Positions 58,101-64,000 of a stretch of 64,000 bases of DNA are shown in pieces. Below the pieces are notes generated by a model. The model made no database searches, was not told the origin of the DNA, and was given only the letters and a program-made list of their open reading frames with translations. The stretch is from assembly GCA_020633555.1 (NCBI GenBank), contig JACKDL010000010.1:62001-126000 (forward strand), written 5' to 3'. The stretch's first letter is position 1, and each line of letters opens with the position of its first letter. This stretch comes from Myxococcales bacterium. Its GTDB lineage: Bacteria; Myxococcota_A; Bradymonadia; UBA7976; UBA1532. The position numbers and the translations under genes are program-made.

Positions 58101-59642
58101 GGCGGCCTGACCGCGGGCGGCCAGCCCAGCGCCGTGGTGGAGGAGCTGGTCATCGACCGCAACGTGTGGCGCGAGCGGGCGCCGCTGGATGCCCCCCGAC
58201 ACAGCGCCGCCGCCGTGCACGGGCCGCGGCCCGCCGAGGTGGACGGCGTGGCTCAGTTCGGCTGGGCTGTGGGCGGCCAGCGGGCCGGCCAGGTCACCGA
58301 CAGCATGATCTACTACACCCGCGACCAGGACTACCTGCGGCGGCTGCCCGCGCTGCCCGAGGGCCGCTTCATGGCCACCGCGCAGGAGGCCGACGGGCTC
58401 ATCTACGTCATCGGCGGCCGCGCCTTCCGCGAGACCCAGGTGGTGTGGGCCTATGACCCCGAGACGGGCCGCACCATCGAGCGCGCGCAGCTCCCACAGA
58501 TCCAGAACGGGCTGGCGAGCGCCGCCATCGGCGGGCTGATCTACGCCGTGGGTGGCGCCAACAACTTCGGCCTGGCCGTGCCCTGGCTGAACGTCTACGA
58601 CCCGGGCACCGACGGCTGGCGCGCCCTGCAGCCCATGCCCACCGCCCGCCGTGACGCGGCGGTGGTGGCCCTGGACGGCGAGCTGTGGGTCATCGGCGGC
58701 GACAACAACGGGCCGCTGCAGACGGTGGAGATCTACGACCCCGAGACCAACACCTGGCGGGCCGGGCCCGTGCTGCCCGACGGCCGCGCCGGCGCCCGGG
58801 CGGTGGTGCACGACGGCCAGATCATTGTCGCCTTCGGGCGGCTCGCCGCGGGCCCGACCACCACCGCGCTGCGCTACGCCAACGGGCGCTGGAACGCCTT
58901 CCTGCAGAACTGCCAGGAGTGCGAGGCCATCCAGGACGGCCAGATGGCGCTGATCCACGACCACCAGCTCAGCGTGTTCGGCGGGCGCGTCGGTGGGGCC
59001 ATCAGCAACCGCCTGTACTCGGTGAACCTGATCAACCAGGGCGAGACGCCGCTGGTGCGTGCGCCCGGCAACCTGCTGCACGGCGTGAACTGGGCGGCGA
59101 CCGTCTACCACCACGGGCGGGTGTACCTGCTGGGCGGCAACGACAGCGCCGGCGAGCCGGGCCCTGGTGGGCTGACCGACGTGCAGCAGATCAAGGGCCA
59201 CTGCTTCAACGGCCTGCGCGACGGCGGTGAGACCGAGGTGGACACGGGCGCCGGCTGCCCCGCCCCCTACCCGCAGGAGTGCCGCTTCTACGAGATCCTC
59301 AGCAGCAACGGCCGCGGCGAGGCCCAGCCCGAGGGCAGCGTCTGCGACAACCGGGTGGCCGAGGTCAACGTGTGGTACCGGCTCGAGGGCAACGGCGGCA
59401 CCCGCTTCGTCGAGGGGCGGCCCGCGCGCTACAACCGCTGCAACACCGACGCCGTGGGCTACCTGACGAGCGCCCACCCCAGCGAAGCCGACGGCGTGGT
59501 GGCCCGCAACGTCTGCTACTACTTCATCAACAACAACTGCTGGGACGACGCGCGCCTGCAGGTACGCAACTGCGGCGAGTACTTCGTGTACCGCTTCACC
59601 CAGCTCCCCGGCTCCTGCTCCGCCGCCATCTGCACCGAGTAG
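55137..59642 (+). CDS. Cys-rich/kelch lipoprotein ending in a uromodulin-type D8C domain
   Basis: 1501-residue lipoprotein: signal with lipobox LSAC; seven modules of form CxxxCxxxxCGxDGCGGxCGxC alternating with CSTCPADCG-type units (about 82-480); a chitobiase C-terminal-like domain (about 675-758; VTVAASEGAEVYYTDDG); a kelch beta-propeller (about 762-1330; repeated RFGHAALEHEGRIYVVGGE-like blades). The final ~120 residues (1381-1501) contain exactly eight Cys and match the D8C domain of uromodulin/GP2: CDNR, VWYRLEGNGG, RCNTDAVG, HPSEADGVVARNVC, NCGEYFVYRF, ICTE. ATG 55137 follows GGGGGAGG. Probably an adhesive surface protein. Confidence 0.83.
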   Translation: MRRWLLLVGTALTLSACDDGGGGGGAQDAAVRADQAFECQIGDRRCDGLIIEACGANAMWAPLGPCPAGTECTGAGQCTEVACQPNCVDAECGGDGCGGECGACEGDEQCVSGRCQTPPTRCGDDECNGAETCSTCPADCGQCCGDGACDGANEDCANCPADCACEGEDRCNAQSRMCEGCTPQCAGRDCGDDGCGGDCGECEAGVACGADGLCAVCTPMCDGRACGPDGCGGDCGQCQGGDLCNDAGQCTAPPAQCGDGACDANEDCSTCPADCGQCCGNGRCGAGENCATCPADCGCGDGQVCNAERRQCVDQCVPQCAGRDCGADGCGGDCGQCGANQACEVGVCRDLCVPACDGRECGGDGCGGRCGDCAANEQCDNGQCILPCQPMCEGRDCGSDGCGGDCGRCALGRFCSPEGTCELECVPACDGRACGDDGCGGTCGACAAGEMCTPDGQCEDPGALCQDCAADEICLDGFCRGEDQLCSAANPVGLCPTGQDCLAGVCTNRGNACTPQNQTGVCPLGELCRDGACQPFDGAALCDDDNACTSDRFDQRANRCEHRPVDAACSDGNGCTRNRCEAGVCLADPIAGCIEPPAIDDYTTPTNVGAFVLSGTKPAGSAIEIDGQLAIPESPEQAWEANINLVPGENVFRVRSVDMGTRSAEVVVRVVYDITPPTVSASPAGGVFLNPVSVTVAASEGAEVYYTDDGGTPDRWSKSFRSAKQFRVFHDTTLKFLALDDAGNWQEAAVRYDFEITSEGSRWSAGGALPEPRTLAAAELLGDRLFVVAGTDGQAAQAGVHVYDLGTGEWSNGPALQVARAQLSSEEVDGRLYLIGGEADGLPLNLVQRMRADEMGWENLAPMPSTRFGLATVHRDTRIFALGGKTNGGAVLDVVEVYNIANNNWTNQVAQMPRPRFGHAALEHEGRIYVVGGEDANGTPIAEVDIYDIGADAWVAGPALPTPRSRLTLTKDLNRGNVNGPELGLVAAGGLTAGGQPSAVVEELVIDRNVWRERAPLDAPRHSAAAVHGPRPAEVDGVAQFGWAVGGQRAGQVTDSMIYYTRDQDYLRRLPALPEGRFMATAQEADGLIYVIGGRAFRETQVVWAYDPETGRTIERAQLPQIQNGLASAAIGGLIYAVGGANNFGLAVPWLNVYDPGTDGWRALQPMPTARRDAAVVALDGELWVIGGDNNGPLQTVEIYDPETNTWRAGPVLPDGRAGARAVVHDGQIIVAFGRLAAGPTTTALRYANGRWNAFLQNCQECEAIQDGQMALIHDHQLSVFGGRVGGAISNRLYSVNLINQGETPLVRAPGNLLHGVNWAATVYHHGRVYLLGGNDSAGEPGPGGLTDVQQIKGHCFNGLRDGGETEVDTGAGCPAPYPQECRFYEILSSNGRGEAQPEGSVCDNRVAEVNVWYRLEGNGGTRFVEGRPARYNRCNTDAVGYLTSAHPSEADGVVARNVCYYFINNNCWDDARLQVRNCGEYFVYRFTQLPGSCSAAICTE

Positions 59643-59643
59643 C

Positions 59644-59670
59644 CCCCCGCAGTGACGCCCCGTCAGGGGG
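59644..59670. terminator. Bidirectional hairpin between convergent genes
   Basis: CCCCC, 4-nt bulge, TGACG, 3-nt loop, CGTCA, GGGGG. It begins 2 nt after the D8C-lipoprotein stop and covers the stop of the convergent oxidoreductase. Confidence 0.5.
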
Positions 59671-60628
59671 TCACCAGCACGCTGCCGGTGAGCCCCCGCG
59701 CGGCCCGCCGGGCGTGCGCTTCGGCGATGGCCGTCAGCGGCAGGCGGTGCGCCACCCGCGGGCGCACCGCCCCCGCCGCCCACAGGCCCGCCAGCTCGGC
59801 CACCTGCGCGGCGCTGCCCAGCGCCAGCCCGAACAGGGCGCGGCGGCGCCCGAACAGCTTCGTCAGCGCCATCTGCACCAGCACGCCCACGCCCAGGTGC
59901 AGGGTCATGAACCGGCCCCGGGGCGCCAGGGCCCGCCGCACGTCGCAGAAGCCGCACACCCCCGCCGTGTCGAAGATGATGTCGTAGCGCGCGCCGCGCC
60001 GGGCGAGCGGCGGGCCGTCGCGATCGATGACGTGGGCCGCGCCCAGGGCGCGCACCTCGGCGAACTGGCTCGGGCGGCAGACGCCGGTGACGACGGCGCC
60101 CAGGTGCTGGGCGAGCTGCACGGCGGCCCGCCCCACCTCGCCGGCGGCACCCACCACCAGCACCCGCTCGCCGGCCTGCACCCGCCCGATCTGCGTCAGG
60201 AAGTGCAGCGCCGTCAGCGCGCCGTAGGGCAGCACGGCGGCGTCCTGCAGGCTCAGGCCCTGGGGCAGCCGCGCCATGGGCGCGTCGGCCTTCACCACCA
60301 GGCGCTCGGCGTGGGCGCCGTGCTCGGCCAGCCCGAACACGCGGTCGCCCACCGCGAAGGCCTGCACCCCCGGGCCCACCGCCTCGACGGTGCCCGAGAA
60401 GGTGGTGCCCGGCACCCGCTGCTTGGGCTTGAACAGCCCCATCATCAGCCGGCCCGGCAGCCAGCCGACGCCGGGGAAGTCGCCGCCGCGGATCCAGGCG
60501 TCGCCCTGGGTCACAGCGCTGGCGGCCACCTTGAGGCGCAGCTCGCCCGCCCGGGGCGCGGGGGTGGGGACGTCGGCGACGGTGAGGACGCTGGGCGCGC
60601 CGTAGCGGGTGTGAATCGCAGCCTGCAT
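59663..60628 (-). CDS. Zinc-free quinone-oxidoreductase-like MDR protein
   Basis: 321-residue NADPH-dependent medium-chain reductase of the quinone oxidoreductase type: YGAPSVLTVADVPTPAPRAG, VTQGDAWIRGGDFP, PGTTFSGTVEAVG, and the cofactor motif VLVVGAAGEVGRAAVQLAQHLGA. It lacks the structural zinc Cys set seen in alcohol dehydrogenases. It probably reduces alpha,beta-unsaturated carbonyls or quinones. It is transcribed divergently from a LysR gene, the usual arrangement for a LysR-controlled target. ATG 60628 is the first Met giving a standard N-terminus; a longer frame upstream would enter the LysR promoter. Confidence 0.87.
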   Translation of the reverse strand: MQAAIHTRYGAPSVLTVADVPTPAPRAGELRLKVAASAVTQGDAWIRGGDFPGVGWLPGRLMMGLFKPKQRVPGTTFSGTVEAVGPGVQAFAVGDRVFGLAEHGAHAERLVVKADAPMARLPQGLSLQDAAVLPYGALTALHFLTQIGRVQAGERVLVVGAAGEVGRAAVQLAQHLGAVVTGVCRPSQFAEVRALGAAHVIDRDGPPLARRGARYDIIFDTAGVCGFCDVRRALAPRGRFMTLHLGVGVLVQMALTKLFGRRRALFGLALGSAAQVAELAGLWAAGAVRPRVAHRLPLTAIAEAHARRAARGLTGSVLVTP

Positions 60629-60729
60629 GGGGTTCCTCCGGGTTCGGGCCGAGCGTCCATCGCCCGCCACGCCTTGCACCCTATCCATTCACTTGCGCAT
60701 TCATCGCCCCCCAGGTTTGCCGATGTGCT

Positions 60730-60743
60730 ATGCATTCCTGCAT
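60730..60743. promoter_or_regulatory. Palindrome at the LysR gene start
   Basis: ATGCA-TTCC-TGCAT, a perfect inverted repeat in the divergent region between the oxidoreductase and LysR genes. It covers the first of two possible LysR start codons, a suitable place for autoregulation. Confidence 0.4.
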
Positions 60744-61632
60744 GGACTGGCGCAGCGTCACCTTCGACTGGAACCGAGCCCGAGCCTTCCTGGTCACCGC
60801 CGAAGAGGGCTCCTTCTCGGCCGCGGCCCGGGCCCTGGGCATGAGCCAGCCCACGATCGGGCGGCAGGTTGCGGGGCTGGAGGAGGAGCTGGGCGTCGCC
60901 CTGTTCGCCCGGGTGGGCCACGGCGTGGCGCTCACCGACACGGGCCGCGCCCTGCTGGCGCACATGCGGGCCATGGGCGACGCCGCCAGCCAGATCGCGC
61001 TGGTGGCCGCCGGGCAGTCCGAGGCCCTGGAGGGCACGGTGAGCGTCGCCGCGAGCGAGGTGGTCGCCAGCCACCTGCTCGCCGAGCCCCTGGTGGCCCT
61101 GCGCCGCGCCCACCCCGGGCTGAAGTTCGAGATCGTCGCGTCCACCCAGGCCAGCGACCTGCGCCGCCGCGAGGCCGACATCGCCGTGCGCCACTTCCGC
61201 CCCACCGACCCCGAGCTGGTGGCCCGCAAGCTGACCGACGCTGGCGCCGGCCTGTACGCGTCGACGGCCTGGCTGGCCGAGCACGGCGAGCCCACCAGCC
61301 CCCAAGACCTGGCCACCGCCGCCTTCCTGGGCTTCGACTGGGGCGACGCCATGGCCAAGGGCCTGACCGCCCTGGGCGTGCCGGTGCGCTGCGAGCAGTT
61401 CGTGGCGGTCAGCGAGAACCAGCTCGTGCAGTGGGCCCTGGCCAAGGCCGGCGCGGGCGTGGCGGTGATGATGGAGGCCGTGGGCGACCGCGACCCCCGC
61501 ATGGTGCGCCTGCTGCCCGACCTGCCCCCCCTGCCCGTGCCCGTCTGGCTCACCGCCCACCGCGAGGTGCGCAGCAGCGCCCGCGTGCGCGTGGTGTTCG
61601 ATCACCTGGCCCAGGCGCTCGCCGCCCGCTGA
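60742..61632 (+). CDS. LysR-type transcriptional regulator
   Basis: 296-residue regulator. N-terminal winged helix (about 10-70): WNRARAFLVTAEEGSFSAAA, RALGMSQPTIGRQVAGLEEE, LFARVGHGVALTDTGRALL. The effector-binding half (about 90-290) contains VSVAASEVVASHLLAEPL and READIAVRHFRPTDPELVAR. ATG 60742 gives the common MDW opening of this subgroup; ATG 60730 would add four residues and lies within the palindrome. Divergent from the quinone-oxidoreductase-like gene, which is its probable target. Inducer unknown. Confidence 0.88.
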   Translation: MDWRSVTFDWNRARAFLVTAEEGSFSAAARALGMSQPTIGRQVAGLEEELGVALFARVGHGVALTDTGRALLAHMRAMGDAASQIALVAAGQSEALEGTVSVAASEVVASHLLAEPLVALRRAHPGLKFEIVASTQASDLRRREADIAVRHFRPTDPELVARKLTDAGAGLYASTAWLAEHGEPTSPQDLATAAFLGFDWGDAMAKGLTALGVPVRCEQFVAVSENQLVQWALAKAGAGVAVMMEAVGDRDPRMVRLLPDLPPLPVPVWLTAHREVRSSARVRVVFDHLAQALAAR

Positions 61633-61779
61633 TCCCGGGCGTCCCGGCGCCCCATGCCCGATCCCAAGGTCACAGTCGCTCCAAACGGCGAGCGGGCGTC
61701 CACCACGACCCCACACCCGGCCAACAACGCCCCGATCCTCTTCCACTCCCCCAACCCACCGGCCGACCGCCCACCGAGC

Positions 61780-61881
61780 GGGCGCAGGGGTGGCGCCGCG
61801 GGAGCGCCCGCAGGGGCAGGGGCCCGGCGCAGGCCGGGCACCGCCCCGAGGATAGCGACTGCGGCGCCACCCCCTGCGCCC
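61780..61881. repeat. 20-bp inverted repeat with nested hairpin
   Basis: Left arm GGGCGCAGGGGTGGCGCCGC (61780-61799); right arm 61861-61881 is its reverse complement with one extra C. Between the arms lies a 7-bp GCCCGGC-GCAG-GCCGGGC hairpin. Confidence 0.7.
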
Positions 61882-61907
61882 GCGGCGCCCCGTCGGCAGC
61901 CATCCAA

Positions 61908-61937
61908 GGGTTGGACCGGCGCCAGCCGGTCCAACCC
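61908..61937. terminator. Perfect 13-bp hairpin
   Basis: GGGTTGGACCGGC-GCCA-GCCGGTCCAACCC, fully paired 13-bp stem with a 4-nt loop, between convergent genes. Strong candidate for bidirectional termination, although without a U-run. Confidence 0.6.
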
Positions 61938-62005
61938 GACACATCACTCCAGCGGTCAGTCGGACGCCACGCCCTCGCTCCAAGTGACAAGTGACATACC
62001 CCCGA

Positions 62006-64000
62006 TCAGGGCTCCGCCACCGGCGCCACCGGCAACGCATACCCCCGCACCACCCGGGCCTGGCCGCCTTCGGTCAGGAACGCATCCAGGGCCGCCTTCA
62101 GATCGGGGCGGACGGGGGCCTCCACCTCGGTGCCCCCCTCGACGCGCCAGCCCTGCACCACCACGCCGGTGGGCGTGGGCATGTACGTCACCTTGTGGGT
62201 GCGATCCCACACAGCCCGGTGCTTGGCCACCCGCACCCGGTCCTCCCAGGCGGGCTTCATCGAGATCTCGTCGGGCGCATGCGGATCCAGCTCGGCCACA
62301 CCCGTCAGCGAGGGGTAGGGCAGCCGATGGTGCTGGTAGAACTCAGGCCCACCCGGCGTGAACCACAGCCCCGTCTCGCCGTAGCCCAAGAGCCCCAGGT
62401 CGGTCTGTTCGCCCCGAAGCAGCGGCCCCAGATCGGCGCCACCGAAGGCCTCGGGCGCCTGCCCTGTGGCTCGCAGCGCCAGGGTGCGCGCCAGATCCAC
62501 GCTGCGCACCACGCCGGGCACGCGGCGCCCGGTCAGCAGGGGGTCGCGCACCAGCAGTGGCACCCGGTGGGCCGAGCGCCCCCGCAGGTGATCGCCGTGG
62601 CCCGTGGTGCCGAACTCGAACAGGATCTCGCCGTGATCGGCGGTGACGATCACCACCGTGTCGTCCAGCCGCCCGCTGGCCTCCAACCGCTCGAGCAGCC
62701 GCCCCACTTCGTGGTCGAACCAGGCCACCGTACCGTCGAACAGATCGGTCAGGTGTGCGGCGTCTGCGGCCAGAGCCTCCTCGGTTTCAGCCAGGCCACG
62801 GAACCGCTGATACAGGTTCGGCCCCTCGTAGTCGGGCGACACATAGCGCCGGTACCAGGGATCCGCCGCGGCGTAGGGGAAATGGCTGCTGGACACGAAG
62901 CCCACGATGAAGAACGGCCGTCCGTCGCCGGCGTCCACGGCGTCGCCGATGCGATCCATGGTCTCGCCGGTGTGCGGGTAGTTCACCAGCCCCACCAGAT
63001 CGGGGAACAGCCAGCGGCCCAGGCGGTTGTGCAGGTAGGGCAGCAGCGCCGGCTCGATCTGGATCACCCGCTGCCGGATCAGCGACGGCACGTCGAAGTC
63101 GGGGGCCTGCACCGTCTCGAAGCCCGCCCCGATGCGGCGGAAAATGTCGCCGGCGTAGTCGGCCACTGCTGCCGTCCGGTAGCCCTCCTGCGCCAGGTAG
63201 CGCGGCAGGGTCAGGGTGCCGTCCAGGCGCTCGTCGTGGCGCGGGAACATGTGCCGTACGCCGTGCTCGTGGGGGAAGCGGCCCGTAAGGATGCTGGCCC
63301 ACGAGGGGAACGTTCGGGCCAGGGGCACATAGGCCTCGTCGAACACCACGGCCTGTGCCGCGAAGCGGTCCAGGTTGGGCGAGGTGCGCCGCGCGTAGCC
63401 GCTCAAGCCCAGGTGATCGGGCCGCAGCGAGTCGTTGGCGATGATCAAGATGTTGGGCCGCTGGGGCGTGCCGCCGTTGGGGCCGCTGCGGGCCAGGCGC
63501 CAGCCGCCCCAGGCCAGCCCCACGGCCGCCGCCGCCCACAGCGTGCGCCGCCGGGCCGCCCGGGAGCGCACCAGGGCGGCGGCCAGGGCCAGCGCCGGCA
63601 CGGCCACCCCCACCGCCAGCAGCCCGGGGAACAGCCAGCCCGGCGCGCCGTGGGTGATGGCCCGCTGGAGCGTCGCCCAGACCCCGCCCCGCCCATAGAA
63701 CGTCTCGGCGTGCACCTGGGGGAAGGCCCTCATGTGCAGCGCCCAGGCGCCCAGGTGGTACACCAGCACGCCCACCGCCACGCGGCGCCCCCAGCCGCGC
63801 CCCGGGCGGCGGCCCGTGAGGCCGGCGCCGATCCCGGCCACCAACAGCCCCATGGCCGCGCCCACCGTCAGCGCCGTGGCCAGGCTGGCACCCACGGCCG
63901 CCACCACCGTCCACAGGTAGCGCTCCATCACCAGGCGGGTGATGCCGTCGTCCTCCTGGCCCATGACCCGGAAGCCGCCGTTCACCGCCAGCAGCGTCAC
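62006..64000 (-). CDS. Membrane sulfatase/phosphoglycerol-transferase superfamily protein, 5' end outside window
   Basis: At least 664 residues. N-terminal ~180 residues carry four or so membrane helices (VVAAVGASLATALTVGAAMG, VGVLVYHLGAWALHM, GLLAVGVAVPALALAAALV, TLWAAAAVGLAWGGW); the rest is an alkaline-phosphatase-superfamily domain. Metal-site motifs: NILIIANDSLRPDHLGLSGY, and IVTADHGEILFE with GHGDHLRG. The nucleophile position reads LARTFPSWASILTGRFPHEH: a Thr stands where formylglycine sulfatases have Cys or Ser, as in LtaS/OpgB-type phosphoglycerol or phosphoethanolamine transferases. Membrane glycolipid or glycan modification is more likely than sulfate ester hydrolysis. The GTG at the window edge is not a trusted start. 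Confidence 0.85.
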   Translation of the reverse strand: MTLLAVNGGFRVMGQEDDGITRLVMERYLWTVVAAVGASLATALTVGAAMGLLVAGIGAGLTGRRPGRGWGRRVAVGVLVYHLGAWALHMRAFPQVHAETFYGRGGVWATLQRAITHGAPGWLFPGLLAVGVAVPALALAAALVRSRAARRRTLWAAAAVGLAWGGWRLARSGPNGGTPQRPNILIIANDSLRPDHLGLSGYARRTSPNLDRFAAQAVVFDEAYVPLARTFPSWASILTGRFPHEHGVRHMFPRHDERLDGTLTLPRYLAQEGYRTAAVADYAGDIFRRIGAGFETVQAPDFDVPSLIRQRVIQIEPALLPYLHNRLGRWLFPDLVGLVNYPHTGETMDRIGDAVDAGDGRPFFIVGFVSSSHFPYAAADPWYRRYVSPDYEGPNLYQRFRGLAETEEALAADAAHLTDLFDGTVAWFDHEVGRLLERLEASGRLDDTVVIVTADHGEILFEFGTTGHGDHLRGRSAHRVPLLVRDPLLTGRRVPGVVRSVDLARTLALRATGQAPEAFGGADLGPLLRGEQTDLGLLGYGETGLWFTPGGPEFYQHHRLPYPSLTGVAELDPHAPDEISMKPAWEDRVRVAKHRAVWDRTHKVTYMPTPTGVVVQGWRVEGGTEVEAPVRPDLKAALDAFLTEGGQARVVRGYALPVAPVAEP

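Larger units (their letters stand above)
61633..62005. other. 373-bp structured intergenic region, no gene recognised
   Basis: C-rich stretch between the convergent LysR and sulfatase-family genes. No frame here has an initiation site with family resemblance. It is rich in inverted repeats: 61780-61799 with 61861-61881, an inner GCCCGGC/GCCGGGC hairpin, 61908-61937, and a weaker outer pairing of about 61670-61701 with 61961-61995. Possibly a structured RNA or a recombination-prone palindrome cluster. Confidence 0.5.

Overview
The window is very GC-rich (mostly G/C third positions) and gene-dense. Its content points to a Gram-negative bacterium of the Myxococcota/Bradymonadota type: a Hanks-type Ser/Thr kinase, many secreted lipoproteins with Asp/Pro/Ala/Gln-rich or Gly-rich linkers, CotH and lamin-tail domains, MopE-type Cys repeats, kelch repeats and a giant RHS protein. 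The taxon is inferred from gene content only. No rRNA, tRNA, CRISPR array, insertion sequence or replication origin was recognised.

Layout. 1-6.6 kb: the 5' part of a Ser/Thr kinase, a fatty acid desaturase, AceK coupled to a membrane-anchored rhodanese, and on the other strand a DUF924 gene coupled to a GNAT/carbon-nitrogen hydrolase fusion. 6.7-15.8 kb: a TPR protein, a DUF3160 secreted protein, a small well-initiated unknown gene, an OmpR/histidine kinase pair, a Leu/Val/Phe-type dehydrogenase behind a perfect operator-like palindrome, and a spermidine-synthase-like protein. 15.8-18.1 kb (minus): a Tat-type alcohol dehydrogenase, cupin and cyclophilin-like operon. 18.2-22.8 kb: a CotH/lamin-tail lipoprotein.

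22.9-26.4 kb (minus) is the clearest accessory island. Five genes are chained by 4-bp start/stop overlaps: what looks like an hsdM-start::hsdS-end deletion fusion, an AbiJ-type abortive infection gene, a short HsdR N-terminal fragment, an AlbA_2/ATPase gene, and a second HsdR N-terminal fragment. It reads as a type I restriction operon that lost its methylase, most specificity regions and the nuclease/translocase, but kept its two accessory genes in an intact coupled frame.

26.5-32 kb: a SMUG-type DNA glycosylase, a GNAT enzyme, then an aldo/keto reductase, carboxymuconolactone decarboxylase-family and AraC-family regulator set. A long sequence block with the same spacing to a -10-like hexamer lies upstream of both this aldo/keto reductase and the alcohol dehydrogenase at 18 kb. 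The two operons therefore look like one aldehyde-stress regulon comparable to YqhC/yqhD/dkgA. Next comes a small operon with an Imm51-type protein, a thioesterase and a zinc-ribbon protein. 32-34.5 kb: a catalase-peroxidase with a lipoprotein signal.

34.5-47.6 kb is one 4,260-residue exported protein (PKD, alpha-toroid-like, HYR-like, FN3-like, 14 MopE-type repeats, YD/RHS shell, RHS core and an unrecognised C-terminus), preceded by a small coupled secreted protein. 47.9-50.6 kb: a SWIM zinc-finger microprotein and a molybdopterin oxidoreductase. 50.7-59.6 kb: four successive same-strand secreted lipoproteins carrying, in order, a ferritin-like diiron domain, a Gly-rich stalk, a zinc metallopeptidase with a VHL beta domain, and Cys-rich/kelch modules ending in a uromodulin-type eight-cysteine (D8C) domain. 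59.6-64 kb: a quinone-oxidoreductase-like enzyme divergent from a LysR regulator, a structured non-coding stretch, and a membrane sulfatase/phosphotransferase-superfamily protein cut by the window edge.
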